Source: Caulobacteraceae bacterium (GTDB lineage Bacteria; Pseudomonadota; Alphaproteobacteria; Caulobacterales; Caulobacteraceae). From it: a stretch of 64,000 nt of DNA. The notes beneath the pieces were generated by a model. The model was not told the origin of the DNA, searched no databases, and was given only the letters and a program-made list of their open reading frames with translations. The translations under genes were made by a program, and so were the position numbers. Shown in pieces: positions 1-10,958 of the stretch. Position 1 is the stretch's first letter; the number at the start of each line of letters is the position of its first letter. The stretch is taken from NCBI GenBank assembly GCA_028290905.1, contig JAQGIW010000110.1:1-64000 (forward strand), given 5' to 3'.

Positions 1-101
1 ACTTGGGGTAGCCCGACACGATGCCGGGCGCCAGTTGCGCGCCTTGGGCTCGGCGGCGGAATCGAGTGCGCCGGTCGGAAGAAAAATGATCAGGGGAAAC
101 G

Positions 102-2513
102 ATGTCGTATCGAAGCGCTCGAGCAGCGTTCGCCAGCCTGGGAGTGATTGCAACTCTCGCCGCGCCCGCAGCGGCCACCGCGCAGCCGAAGCTGACGCTG
201 GCCACCGTTCCGACGCCAGGTGCGCCGGAAATCATCAACACTCAGGTGGGTGAAGTGGTCGTGACCGCTCGCAAGCGGGACGAAGCGTTGATTTCGACGC
301 CCGTCGTCGAAACGGCCGTCGGCGGGACCGAGTTGAGGAGGCGCGCCGTCACTAGTCTGGACGGCCTCTCCAGGATCGTTCCACAGCTGATCATCGCGCC
401 TGAGACCGGCAGCGTACAGGGCGGCATTGTCACCATGCGCGGGATCAGCGGCCCGGAAGAAAATCCTTTTGCGGACCAGGCGGTGGCCTTCAATGTTGAC
501 GGCGTGCAGGTCGCCAAGGCCAGCGTGAGGCGCCTGAGCGATACGGACATAAAGCAGGTAGAAGTTCTGAAAGGACCCCAGGCGCTTTTCTTCGGAAAGA
601 ATAGCCCGGCTGGAGTCATTTCGATCAGGACGAACGATCCCTCCGACCACCTTGAGGCAGGGATAACGACCGGCTATGAATTCAACGGCCAGGAAACCAG
701 AACCGAGGGCTACGTCTCTGGCCCTATAGCTGACCACATTGATGGCCGAATTGCCGGGTACTACGCCCATATGGACGGCTGGCTTAATGATCAGACTCCT
801 CGATCTTCGCCTTATTTCAACACCAGCCGCGATCCCGCCTTGAGCGACTTCGGCGTGCGTGGGACACTGAAATGGAATCCAACGCCTAAATTGGACGCCA
901 AACTTAAGCTAAATTATGGCCAGATCGACAATAAAGATGGCGGCACTGCGACAAACGAGTATATCAATTGCGCGACCGGACATCGCCAGAGCGGTTCGGC
1001 TGGGGAATGTTCTGCGGGCAACAGCACCGTCAATACCGGCAACGGCCCGATACTCGGTACGCTGCCTGGCACTCAAAACCACTTTGGCGACGGTAAGCCT
1101 TTTGTGCATCAAAAGCAGGTGTTGGCCAGTCTAGAGGTCAATTACCACATCGGGCCATCGTTACTGTTGACCTCAGTTACCGGATACTATTACGTCGATC
1201 TTCGGCAAGCCCAAAGTTTCTCGAGTGACTACGTTTTTCTGGTGCCTAGCTATGATCCCTATCGCGATAGGGAACTCTCACAGGAGATCCGTCTTACGAG
1301 CGATTTTCGCGGGCCGATCAACTTGGCGGCGGGCGTCTACTTCTCCGACAGCCACTCGCAGACTGGGGCGCTCAGCTACCTTTTCGGTTCCAACTTCGAT
1401 CTGCTAGGGCCGGGGGTCGGGGGGCCGACAACGCCATTTCTCGTCAACGATTTCTTTCTTAAGCAACACGGTCAGTCATACTCGGCTTATCTGCAGGTAA
1501 TCTATAAGCCTGTGAGCGTCGTGGAAATAGACGTAGGAGGACGTTATTCCTTTGAGCGGAAGAGCCTTCCCCTCGTGGAAAGTAGTCAGACACCGTTTTT
1601 GGACGCCAGCTCGATCGTCAATACGCCGTTCAACCGCGCGTCGTGGCAGGATTTCTCGCCGGAGGTGACTCTTGCCTACAGGCCAAGCAATAACCTGACG
1701 CTTTTTGGGTCGTACAAACACGGCTTCCTGTCAGGCGGGTTCAATTCCGGAGCGACCGACTTTGTGGCCAATCCAAACCTCAGCTATGCGCCCGAGACCA
1801 TCGAAGGAGGCGAGATCGGCGTTAAGTCCGCGATGCTCGAAGGCGCCCTGAGATTGAACGCGGCAGCCTATATCTATGACGTCAATGACCTGCAGGTATC
1901 GCACTATCTGGATACGATATCGACTATCACGAACGCCGGTGCGGTAAATATAAAGGGGATGGAAGGCGACTTCCTGTATCGCTCCCAACTTGAAGGCCTA
2001 AACATCCACGGCGCCATATCGTACAATGATGGCCATTACACGAGATTTCCTGGCGCGCCTTGCTATGCAGGTCAACGCATCAGCGAGGGTTGCACTATCG
2101 TCAACGGAGCGCCGGTGCAAGATCTTTCGGGAACGGAGCTTATCCGGGCTCCAAAATGGAACGTCAGCGGTGGCGTCAATTTTGAGAGACGGGTAGGGCG
2201 GGGGCTTAAGCTGGGACTCTCTTCCGATGTTTCGTATAGCAGCAGCTTTCTCACCGATGCGACGTCGAACCCGAGCGGCCGAGAGCCCGCCTATACGCTG
2301 GTGGATGGCGCGCTTCGCGTTTCAAGCGAGACCGGGAGATGGGAGTTATCTCTCGTCGGCCGCAATCTGACAGATAGACACTTCTGGGTCTCTTCAGTGG
2401 GCGCGCCTTTCACAGGGAGCGGCACGGGAACGGCAATAGGAATGCACGGGGATATCTTCGGGGCGGTTAGTCGGGGGCGGGAGGTCGTCATTCGCGCCAG
2501 TTATAAATACTGA
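102..2513 (+). CDS. TonB-dependent receptor
   Basis: 803 aa; signal peptide-like N-terminus, plug-like EVVVTARKRDEALISTPV...VEVLKGPQALFFGKNSPAGVISIRT, C-terminal beta-barrel ending aromatic (YKY). Confidence 0.95.
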   Translation: MSYRSARAAFASLGVIATLAAPAAATAQPKLTLATVPTPGAPEIINTQVGEVVVTARKRDEALISTPVVETAVGGTELRRRAVTSLDGLSRIVPQLIIAPETGSVQGGIVTMRGISGPEENPFADQAVAFNVDGVQVAKASVRRLSDTDIKQVEVLKGPQALFFGKNSPAGVISIRTNDPSDHLEAGITTGYEFNGQETRTEGYVSGPIADHIDGRIAGYYAHMDGWLNDQTPRSSPYFNTSRDPALSDFGVRGTLKWNPTPKLDAKLKLNYGQIDNKDGGTATNEYINCATGHRQSGSAGECSAGNSTVNTGNGPILGTLPGTQNHFGDGKPFVHQKQVLASLEVNYHIGPSLLLTSVTGYYYVDLRQAQSFSSDYVFLVPSYDPYRDRELSQEIRLTSDFRGPINLAAGVYFSDSHSQTGALSYLFGSNFDLLGPGVGGPTTPFLVNDFFLKQHGQSYSAYLQVIYKPVSVVEIDVGGRYSFERKSLPLVESSQTPFLDASSIVNTPFNRASWQDFSPEVTLAYRPSNNLTLFGSYKHGFLSGGFNSGATDFVANPNLSYAPETIEGGEIGVKSAMLEGALRLNAAAYIYDVNDLQVSHYLDTISTITNAGAVNIKGMEGDFLYRSQLEGLNIHGAISYNDGHYTRFPGAPCYAGQRISEGCTIVNGAPVQDLSGTELIRAPKWNVSGGVNFERRVGRGLKLGLSSDVSYSSSFLTDATSNPSGREPAYTLVDGALRVSSETGRWELSLVGRNLTDRHFWVSSVGAPFTGSGTGTAIGMHGDIFGAVSRGREVVIRASYKY

Positions 2514-2563
2514 TGCCAGCGCGCGGATTTTGGTTCGGGTGCGAGCGGTGAGAGGATAGTTAT

Positions 2564-2848
2564 ATGTTCCGTTACTTTGTCGTCTCTCTTACTTTCAAGC
2601 GTGTGGCTTCGCAGGACGAGGGCCTGGCTCAGCGCCAATTCCTTCAGGATCTCGTCGAGCGCGATGTGTTGATCCTGGCTGGACCGCTGGCGGATAGCCC
2701 AGGCCACGGGTTGGCGATCGTCCGGGCCGGTTCTCTGGTAGAGGCCCGGACGATTTACGAGGGCGCTCCGATAATCAAGAAAGATATAGCGAGCTGGGCT
2801 ATCGATGAGATCAACGTAAGTTACAAATCGGCAGCGTTGTCAGAGTAG
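2564..2848 (+). CDS. YciI-like protein
   Basis: 94 aa; LQDLVERDVLILAGPLADSPGHGLAIVRAGSLVEART resembles the YCII-related domain. Confidence 0.7.
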   Translation: MFRYFVVSLTFKRVASQDEGLAQRQFLQDLVERDVLILAGPLADSPGHGLAIVRAGSLVEARTIYEGAPIIKKDIASWAIDEINVSYKSAALSE

Positions 2849-3821
2849 ATCGGGCCGACCCGGCGCTCGAGCGATCACGGGTGACCTGACCCCCTGAAAC
2901 TCATCCAGAAATGGGCAGAATCCGGTCATCTGCAGCTTGCCCGAGAGGGCAGGGTATCATGATTGGGACGATGCGGCGCGCAGCTTGCTTGCTTGCAGCG
3001 CTGGCCCGCGTTGGCTACGGCCGCGCCAGTCCTGGGCAACGGTTCCACCGCCGAACTGGCCGCCGGCGGCTTGGTTCTGCCCAAAAGCCCGGCCCTCGAG
3101 ATGCGCGCGGAAGGTCTCGCGATCTCCGCCAAGCAGGTACGCGTTCGGTACCGCTTCGTACGCGCCCGGTGATGCCGGACATCGCCGCAGTGGGCGCCCA
3201 CGACATGCCTCCCTTCTGACCCAGGATCGACGCAAGACCCTCGCCTCTCGACTAGGGTGGAGGGCACTCAGGTCGCCGCCGAGGTCGAGCATGACGATCA
3301 AGAACGGCGTCGACCGTACGGCGTACCTTCGCGGGCTTGGCGTTCCGCTGGCGCCGCATCTCGCAACGACGAAAAGAGCTCCTCGCCGGGCCAAGCCCCG
3401 CCAGCAAGGCCGAGCTTACTCGCCTGGGCCTTGCCGTCGTCGACGATTACGGCAACGGCCATAGCATGCAGAAACCCTGGGAGGCGACCTGGACGTTGAA
3501 AACCACCCACTTCCGGCGCCGGACCTTCCCCGCCGAACTGAGATCGAGGTCGGCATCGCTCTAAGCCGTCGGGGGTCAGTTGGCCCGCACGTTCTGGGCT
3601 CGTCGGCCTTCGCCAGGGATCCCACCTACACGGAGCTGCGGCGTCAGTACGGCGTGGATGACGACTTCATCGCCGCCGTTGATCGCTCGAAGAAGCCCGG
3701 GGGGATTTCGCGCCGATGCAGAGCGCGATCCCTGCCACGAACGCTTGATTATTTCCTGGAGAACCTTGCATAAGTTGACACCGTCAATGACAAGAGTTTG
3801 ATAGACTTGTCCGCACGAAGA

Positions 3822-4805
3822 TCAGAGGACCCCTTTATGATGTCGCTTACGCAAGTAAGCGGGTCCGCAGTGATTGAAGAAATCTTCGGTATATGCGCTC
3901 TCAGGCGCGGCGCGGACATGCTCGTCCACAAGCTCGGCGTCCTCGCCGACCAGAATGCGCCAGCGATCGTTGCGAACACCGTCGAGCATCAACCTTGCGC
4001 CCTGCGCCGCCGAGGTGAGCGCGGTTTCGATGACAAGCCGCGCGGCCTCGTCGCTCATGGCTTGCAGCGCCTCGTCCGACAGTTCTGCGTCATCGCTGCC
4101 CAGTATGCTGAACCGCTCGCGGAACCGCTTGATCTCATCCGGCGTCAGCACGTCAGTCGTGACACCTTCCTGAATCTTCCGCGAATTTGCTACGATTTCC
4201 GTACCGACGTGGCCAGGCATGACGACGGAACATTTGATATGGGGAGCGTTGACGGCGAGGTCGGTAAGAAGCGCCTCGGTGAAGCCCTTCACCGCGAACT
4301 TGGCCGCACTATAAGAGGTGTGGGGTGTGGTGGACCCCAAGGTGGCCCAAAAGCCATTGATGCTCGACGTATTGACGATATGAGCTTCGTCCGCCTTCTG
4401 CAACATCGGCAGGAAGGCGCGCACGCTATAGTATACCCCATACCAGCAAATATTGAATGTACGTTCCCAAGATTCCCGGCTGTCGGTGAAGAGGCTGCCG
4501 CCGCCGCCTATGCCGGCATTGTTGAAGAGGAGATGGATCTTGTCCGTCTCCATCTGCCGGGCGACGTCGTCACGGAATCTGAGAATCTGAGATTCCACCG
4601 AAACGTCCGCCATATGCGTGGTGACGCGGGCGCCGTGCGGCGGGCGATCGGCTTCACAAAGACGCCTTGTCTCCGCCATATTGGCCGCCAGGATGTCGCA
4701 CATCGCGACATTGCACCCTTCGGCGACGAGCAACCGCGCCAATTCGCGCCCCATGCCCGTACCGCCGCCCGTAATAACGGCAATCTTCCCTGCGAAATGT
4801 TTCAA
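3822..4805 (-). CDS. Short-chain dehydrogenase/reductase
   Basis: GGGTGMGRELA nucleotide-binding motif, NNAG, and YSAAKFAVKGF active site; probable TTG start at 4805 with upstream GGAGAG; ORF track extends to 4868. Confidence 0.9.
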   Translation of the reverse strand: MKHFAGKIAVITGGGTGMGRELARLLVAEGCNVAMCDILAANMAETRRLCEADRPPHGARVTTHMADVSVESQILRFRDDVARQMETDKIHLLFNNAGIGGGGSLFTDSRESWERTFNICWYGVYYSVRAFLPMLQKADEAHIVNTSSINGFWATLGSTTPHTSYSAAKFAVKGFTEALLTDLAVNAPHIKCSVVMPGHVGTEIVANSRKIQEGVTTDVLTPDEIKRFRERFSILGSDDAELSDEALQAMSDEAARLVIETALTSAAQGARLMLDGVRNDRWRILVGEDAELVDEHVRAAPESAYTEDFFNHCGPAYLRKRHHKGVL

Positions 4806-4869
4806 TGAAACTCTCCTCCAGGATTCGCCGTGTCTTGGGAATATCTCACCTACCGAAGCTCGCTTCAAT

Positions 4870-6036
4870 TTAGCGAGACGTCTCTCCCAAGGAGGCGTAG
4901 ACGGCCTTCACCAGCCCGGTGCGGCGGGGATCGCGGTCAAACAGATCGCCCATCCGGTTCATGGTATAAGCCATGGCCAAGTCAGCCACCGGGTCGGCTA
5001 GCGCGAATGAGCCCCCCCAACCCGTGTGGTAGAACGTTTCCTGGTGGGGTCCGTACAGCCCATCGGCGTTGATCATGAAGCCGGCGCCCCACCGCGAATA
5101 TATACCCTTGACCAAGTCGATTCCTTCGCTCCAGGGGCGGGTCGCCAGAGCGATTGCTTCGCGCCTGGCAAGAGCCGGCCTGCCCGGCCGATCACCCAAA
5201 AGCCGGTCGAAGAGGCCCATCATGGAGCGAGCATTGCCATATCCGTTGCCTGACGGCAGGTCCGCATCCCGCCATGCGGGGTCGTTCCCGAGCGAACCGG
5301 CAATGATCGGGTTCCGCGTCGCATTCTGCGCCGGCGTTGAGTAAGCATAGAGCTGAGCCGACTCTGGCGGCGGGATCATCTCCGCGGCCAAGTCCGCTTC
5401 TTCCCGGCCAAGGCCGATGGAAACATCCAGACCAAATGGCGCCGCGATCTCTTCGGCGACGAAGCGCTTGATGGACCGACCCTCGATACGCGAAAACAAG
5501 GCCGTGGCGAGAATGCCTATAGTGATCGGGTTATAGCCCGCGGCGGTTCCGGGTTCCCAGAACGGCGCCTGAGCTGCGAGTCGCGCAGCCGAGGCCTCGG
5601 TCCTATAGAGATCATCCACATCGGCCGGCGTCACGAACCCGGTTAATCCGGATTGATGGGAAAGCAACATTCCAACGGTTACGTCGCCTTTGCCTTCTAC
5701 CGCAAACTCGGGCCAATACTTGCTGACCTTGTCATCGTAAGCGGCAAGCCCACGATCGACGACCATCGCAAAGCAAACGCCGGTGATGGCCTTGGTCGTG
5801 GAATAAAGACAAGCCTTGGTGTCGCGCGTCCAAGGCCTCGTTCGAGCGGGGTCTTTCCAGCCACCCCAAAGTTCCACGACGGTCTCGCCACCGATCGATA
5901 CGGCGACAGCTGCCCCGAGCTCATTGTGCTCGCTAAAATGCGCCTCGAAGGCTTCTCGCACCCGATCGAATTTGGCGGAGCTGTGACCCTCGACGGCGAC
6001 ACCCGCGGGACTGCCAACTTTCTTCCCTACGCCCAT
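4870..6036 (-). CDS. Beta-lactamase-family serine hydrolase / esterase (EstB-like)
   Basis: YSTTKAITG (SxxK) motif and class C beta-lactamase-like layout; strong GGAGGAAATT SD before ATG at 6036 (ORF runs to 6117). Confidence 0.85.
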   Translation of the reverse strand: MGVGKKVGSPAGVAVEGHSSAKFDRVREAFEAHFSEHNELGAAVAVSIGGETVVELWGGWKDPARTRPWTRDTKACLYSTTKAITGVCFAMVVDRGLAAYDDKVSKYWPEFAVEGKGDVTVGMLLSHQSGLTGFVTPADVDDLYRTEASAARLAAQAPFWEPGTAAGYNPITIGILATALFSRIEGRSIKRFVAEEIAAPFGLDVSIGLGREEADLAAEMIPPPESAQLYAYSTPAQNATRNPIIAGSLGNDPAWRDADLPSGNGYGNARSMMGLFDRLLGDRPGRPALARREAIALATRPWSEGIDLVKGIYSRWGAGFMINADGLYGPHQETFYHTGWGGSFALADPVADLAMAYTMNRMGDLFDRDPRRTGLVKAVYASLGETSR

Positions 6037-6469
6037 CGCAATTTCCTCCAACAATTTTTGCCGCGACTTGCCGAAGCGCTCGCGCAGGACCATAAGCGTA
6101 TTATTGCCGCCGGGCATCCTAACTTGTCAATGAAAATGTCGATCAGGTCGGTTTCTACGGACTTGGCCGCGACCTCAGTTGAGAAATGCCCGCAGGAAAA
6201 ACCGATGGGAACTCCCATAACCCATTAAAATATCTTGTGTATCTAGGCGCGTCGAGCGATCCTCAGGCCCTTCTCGGCCCTCAAATGAAAGGCTGATTCA
6301 AGCCATTGACAAAAGCCGCTTGAAAGATACCCTAATGTCACGTTAAAGCCTCGTTGGTGCCAGTTGGTTGCCCGATGGTCGGCAGGCCGCCGACTTAAGC
6401 GCTGTGCTGGCGCGCGTGGTCGTTGAATGGCGCGCCTGGCAAAAGCAAGATGCAACAGGGAGATGATCT

Positions 6470-7099
6470 ATGAGCTTCCGCCTATCCGAGAAAAAAAACA
6501 TACGGTTTGACATTAAAGGTCTGAGCCACGTTGCACTTGTCGTTTCCGACATGCAACGGACAGTTGACTTCTATCATGGGGTCTTGGGCTTTCCGCTCAT
6601 CAAGACGTCGGAGCTGCCCGACGGAGGCGGCCAGCACTTCTTCTTCGACATGGGCGACGGCCAGGCCTCGCTGGCCTTCCTGTGGTTTCCTCACGCCTCG
6701 CCGAACCAGCCAGGCGTGATCGTTCCGAAGAACAACATCGGCGAGGTGGGTAGCTATGATGGGGCGGATGGATTCACGACAGCAATTGGTTCAATGAACC
6801 ACCTAGCGTTCAATGTATCAGCCGATAAAATAATGATTTACAAAGATAAACTGGAATCAACAGGTATTTATGTGTCGCCGGTCATGTATCACTACGCGAC
6901 GGAAACCGGCGTTGGGGATGAGCCAGATGAAACACTGTGGCTCACGTCGATATATTTCCGGGACCCGGACGGTATCCAGCTCGAATTCGGCGCGTGGTCG
7001 CGGCAACTTACGGATCAGGATGTCGGTCACACGCCCGCGACTTCGTCCACGCAGTGGGTTGCCATGATGGAGAACCGCAAAGTCGAACGAGCGGTCTGA
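6470..7099 (+). CDS. VOC family (glyoxalase/dioxygenase superfamily) protein
   Basis: LSHVALVVSDMQRTVDFYHGVLGFPL...YFRDPDGIQLEFGAW. Confidence 0.88.
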   Translation: MSFRLSEKKNIRFDIKGLSHVALVVSDMQRTVDFYHGVLGFPLIKTSELPDGGGQHFFFDMGDGQASLAFLWFPHASPNQPGVIVPKNNIGEVGSYDGADGFTTAIGSMNHLAFNVSADKIMIYKDKLESTGIYVSPVMYHYATETGVGDEPDETLWLTSIYFRDPDGIQLEFGAWSRQLTDQDVGHTPATSSTQWVAMMENRKVERAV

Positions 7100-7208
7100 C
7101 TTCGGAGCGCGCCCGGCGAGGACTTCATCCGAGCGCCACCTTCGGAGATCGGGAGACCCTCGTCGGGAAGCATGGACGCCAAGGTGGCGGAAATAGGGAG
7201 GCTCTCGT

Positions 7209-7943
7209 TTGGGAAGCATGGATGGCAAGGTAGCCATAATCACCGGGGCGGCCCGCGGCCAAGGCGCGGCCGCCGCCAGGCTCTTCGTGAAACACGGCGG
7301 AAAGGTGGTCCTGACCGACCTGAACGAGGAGGGTCGCCAGAAGGCGGTCGAGCTGGGCGACGCCGCGCTCTTCGTTCGTCACGATGTCGGCGAGCGCGTC
7401 GATTGGATCAACGTGGTGAGGCACACAGTTGAGCGATTCGGGCGTTTGGACGTGCTGGTGAACAATGCCGCCGTCTATAGTCCGGCCGCCCTGGCCGATA
7501 CCGACCAGGGGCTCTGGGACCTGCACTGCCGGGTCAATCAGCTGGGCGTCTTCCTGGGGATGCAAGTGGCGGCTGAGACGATGAGCCGGACTGGCGGCGG
7601 CGCCATCGTCAATGTCTCGTCGGGAGCCGGCCTCCTGGGCCTGCCAGGCATGTTCGCCTATGCCACCAGTAAGTGGGCGGTCCGCGGCATGACCAAGCTT
7701 GCCGCGAGCGAGCTGGCGGCGAAGCGCATTCGGGTCAACGGCGTCTACCCCGGCATGATCGACACCCCGATGCTCGCTACGAACGCTCCGGAGGTGCTCA
7801 AGGCTTATGAGAGCCGGATCGCCCTGGGCCGAATGGGGCGGCCCGACGAGGTGGCGGAGCTCGTCTTGTTTCTGTGCTCCGATGCGGCGAGCTACGTCAC
7901 CGGCGCCGAAGTCACTGTCGACGGGGGCGGCATGCTGATGTGA
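7209..7943 (+). CDS. SDR family oxidoreductase
   Basis: GAARGQGAAAARLF, VNNAAVY, YATSKWAVRGMTK, C-terminal GAEVTVDGGGMLM. Confidence 0.93.
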   Translation: MGSMDGKVAIITGAARGQGAAAARLFVKHGGKVVLTDLNEEGRQKAVELGDAALFVRHDVGERVDWINVVRHTVERFGRLDVLVNNAAVYSPAALADTDQGLWDLHCRVNQLGVFLGMQVAAETMSRTGGGAIVNVSSGAGLLGLPGMFAYATSKWAVRGMTKLAASELAAKRIRVNGVYPGMIDTPMLATNAPEVLKAYESRIALGRMGRPDEVAELVLFLCSDAASYVTGAEVTVDGGGMLM

Positions 7944-8106
7944 GCGATCAGACCTGTGGCGCGAGCCGCGGTGCGCGAACCGTGGGAGCAGTCGGGTCGT
8001 AGGGCGGAACCCATCGGCCTCCGTGGGCTCGCTCCCTACTTTTCCGTCGGCCCAGGGGCGTCGTGCGCCCCCCCGGCGCGCCGATCTCCACCAAGGCGTC
8101 GCTTGG

Positions 8107-9324
8107 TCACGGTCCACGGTTGCGTAGGCCGAGAAACAGGAACCTGCCGATCTCGTGCGCGATTTCCGGTGGCGATCGGCTTTCGTCGGCCGGCAGCCAC
8201 TGGGCGAGCAACGAATGGGCGCCGGCGGAGGCTAGGTTCATCGGCAGAATGTCCAGCGGCCGAACGGTGCCGTCCACGATGCCTCGGCGCGCAAGCTCCG
8301 CCCCACGACCGATGAGGAAGTTGCTGCGCTCGCTCAGGCGGCGCTGGAGGGTCTCCGAGAGGCTGCCAAAGCCGGTCGTTGGCCAGAGAGTATGGATCTC
8401 TTCCAACTGCGCCTCCGTCGTCAGGTGGATCAGGATCATCAGGCACTCGATCCCGGTCTTGCCGGTGCCGGCCGCATCCTGGATGGCCTCGTAGACCTTA
8501 AAGGCGCGATCGTAACAGTAAGCGACGAAAGCCGGCTTGCTGTCAAAATGGTGGTATATCGCGCCCTTGGTCAGGCCGATCTCCGCGGCCACTTCGTCCA
8601 GGGAGACGCCGTCGATCCCACGATGGTTGAAGAGGTTCGAGCCCGCTCGGGCGAGCGCCTCGAGGGTTTCGTCGCGACCAGGAGACGTCGGTATGACGTC
8701 GGCGATACGAAGCCGGCACGTTGGGACCTTGGTCCCGTCAGAAGCCATGCCATCGGCCACGATGACCGGAACCACCTTTGCCAGCCGGCCGGGGAGGGTC
8801 TCGTCCGGATTGTTGGTCCAGACCCTCGACAGGGTGCTCCAGGTGAGCATCCCGAAGACGCAATGGGCCGCAAGGTTGTGGTCGCAGGCGCGGACCGAGC
8901 CATCGCGGACACCCCCCGCTATCATGTCCCGCAGGATGCGGATGTTTTCCTGTCGCGCCGCACGCACGCGCGCTTGCTGTTCGGCGGAGAGGAAGCCCAA
9001 TTCGGTGAGCACCGCCACCGGACGGTGATGGGGATCTAGCGCCAGGTTGATAAACGCCACGACCTTGTCGAGGCTGGCGCCCGGCAATTGGGCCGCGCGC
9101 TGGAGATCCGCCTGCATGTCGGCGCAGGCGCGCAGGTAGCACTGCGTCACGAGATCTTGCCGGTCGGCGCAATAGTTGTAGAGGCCGGCTCGCGTGATCC
9201 CGATTCGGCGCGCCAGCTCCACAAGGCTGGCGCCGGCGACGCCCGCGCGATTGAACTCCAGGCTGGCCTCGTCGAGCACCGCTGCATGCCGCGCGGTGCG
9301 TGCTTCGTTCTTTAGGGACCTCAT
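8107..9324 (-). CDS. Tandem TetR-family transcriptional regulator (two TetR modules in one chain)
   Basis: Two separate HTHs: SLVELARRIGITRAGLYNYCADRQDLV and SLDEVAAEIGLTKGAIYHHFDSKPAFV in a 405 aa ORF. Confidence 0.88.
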   Translation of the reverse strand: MRSLKNEARTARHAAVLDEASLEFNRAGVAGASLVELARRIGITRAGLYNYCADRQDLVTQCYLRACADMQADLQRAAQLPGASLDKVVAFINLALDPHHRPVAVLTELGFLSAEQQARVRAARQENIRILRDMIAGGVRDGSVRACDHNLAAHCVFGMLTWSTLSRVWTNNPDETLPGRLAKVVPVIVADGMASDGTKVPTCRLRIADVIPTSPGRDETLEALARAGSNLFNHRGIDGVSLDEVAAEIGLTKGAIYHHFDSKPAFVAYCYDRAFKVYEAIQDAAGTGKTGIECLMILIHLTTEAQLEEIHTLWPTTGFGSLSETLQRRLSERSNFLIGRGAELARRGIVDGTVRPLDILPMNLASAGAHSLLAQWLPADESRSPPEIAHEIGRFLFLGLRNRGP

Positions 9325-9689
9325 CGCTCCTCTGGGCCCAGGGACTTATGGGGCCTTCTGTCGTCCGCTGTTGGACTGCCGCGCATCGGCGCATACCGGA
9401 GTGTCACTGATTTTCCAAGGCGCCTTGTGACGGCGCTGCAAAATCGGTTTGTCCTGCAAACAAAACCCATTGCTGCCGCAGATTACCCCGCCACACTGCG
9501 GGCGGCCACATTCGGCAGGTAGACTGCGGTGGCGGCTCATGCCGCGCTGCCGCTACTCTGTTATTCGGAACAAGCCACCGCGCCGAGCGCCGACGACGCG
9601 TTACGCTCCACCGAAGCCTCGGCGATGTGAATGTCTGACAGCGCGGCGCTGCCCGGCATGAGGGTCCATCGCCTCCCCCGGGCTCGCGG

Positions 9690-10958
9690 TCATAGCCGCC
9701 CATCTCGCACCGACCGGACTCGTCGGATCTTCACTCTGGGCGCGCCAGATCGTTCCGAAGCTTCGTCGGCCTGCGGGCGGGAGACGGCCTCGGATTCGTC
9801 CTCGACACCCAGCTCCCGCATGATCTCCTCGGAGTGTTGACCGAGTAGGGGCGCTGGCCGGAGTTCCACCTCGGGCAGGCCCGGGAAGCGGACCGGGGGT
9901 TGGAGCTCGAGGTAGTCGCCCTCGGTGGGGTGGGTGCGGGGCTGGAAGAAACCAACCGCCTGCAGGTGCGGATCTTCGGCGAGGGCGCCGATGTCGTTGA
10001 CCGGGGCGGCGGGAATGTCGGCGCGGGCAAGCATGTCCATGAGGTCGGCCGTAGTGCGGTTGGTCATGATCTGGGCCATTTGGCCCATCAGGCGGCCCAC
10101 GTGTCGGTAGCGGGAGGTGGCGTTGGTGAGGCCTTGCTGGGACAGCCAATCGGCCTGGCCGGCGGCCTCGAAGAGCCGAACCCAGCGCGCATCGGTATAG
10201 GGCGCGATGCAAATCCAGCCGTCGGCGGTCTTGATCGGTTGGCGGGTGGGGTCGACCTGACGCTGGTAGCAGACCGGCCCGTTGGGCGGCGTAAAGGTCT
10301 GGCCATAGAGATGCTCTTCGAGCATGAAATGCGTCACCGCCTCGAACATTGGCACTTCGACGAAGACTGGCTCACCGGTGCGGTTGCGGTGGTGCAAGGC
10401 CGCCAGCGTGGCGTAGGCGGCGTGCAAGCCAGACACCTTGTCGGCAAGCGCGGTGGGCAGGAAGCGCTGTTCCGGATGGCCGTCCACGCGCGAGAGCAGG
10501 CTGGCGGTTCCGGAGAGGGCCTGGACGACATCGTCGTAGGCCGGGCGGCCCGAGTAAGGTCCCCGCGAGCCGAAGCCCACGCAGTGGACGTAGACAATGT
10601 CTGGGCGGATTGACTTGACGGCTTCAAAGCTGAAGCCCAGCCGATCCATCGCCTCCGTGCGCAGGTTGTGGATGAAGACGTCGCTGCGGGCGATCAGCCG
10701 ACTCAATGCGGTGCGCCCCTGCATGGACTGCAGATCCCACTGGACCGACCGTTTCCCGCGGTTAAGGGTCATATGGCAGGGGCCCATGCCATGGGTCCTG
10801 GCCGGTCGGCCAACGAAGCGGAAGCTGTCGCCCTCGGGGGGTTCCACCTTGACCACCTCGGCGCCCATGTCCCCTAGGGTCTGGGTGCAGTAGGGCCCGA
10901 ACAGCACCGTGGACATGTCGGCGATGCGGACGTCGGAAAGCACCGTGCTGCCGGGCAT
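9690..10958 (-). CDS. CaiB/BaiF (family III) CoA-transferase
   Basis: LGDMGAEVVKVEPPEGDSFR, NRGKRSVQWDL, DIVYVHCVGFGSRGPYSGRPAYDDVVQALSG. Confidence 0.92.
   Translation of the reverse strand: MPGSTVLSDVRIADMSTVLFGPYCTQTLGDMGAEVVKVEPPEGDSFRFVGRPARTHGMGPCHMTLNRGKRSVQWDLQSMQGRTALSRLIARSDVFIHNLRTEAMDRLGFSFEAVKSIRPDIVYVHCVGFGSRGPYSGRPAYDDVVQALSGTASLLSRVDGHPEQRFLPTALADKVSGLHAAYATLAALHHRNRTGEPVFVEVPMFEAVTHFMLEEHLYGQTFTPPNGPVCYQRQVDPTRQPIKTADGWICIAPYTDARWVRLFEAAGQADWLSQQGLTNATSRYRHVGRLMGQMAQIMTNRTTADLMDMLARADIPAAPVNDIGALAEDPHLQAVGFFQPRTHPTEGDYLELQPPVRFPGLPEVELRPAPLLGQHSEEIMRELGVEDESEAVSRPQADEASERSGAPRVKIRRVRSVRDGRL

Noticed and set aside
90-770. 226 aa minus-strand ORF opposite the TonB receptor
   Set aside because: Antisense shadow ORF of a clear receptor CDS, with no domain signature.
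2881-3797. Several short overlapping ORFs and possible IS-like end (TGACCTGACCCCCTGAAACTC) in a ~0.9 kb gap
   Set aside because: Only weak peptide patterns, no recognisable family, no matching inverted end; likely degraded or non-coding sequence.
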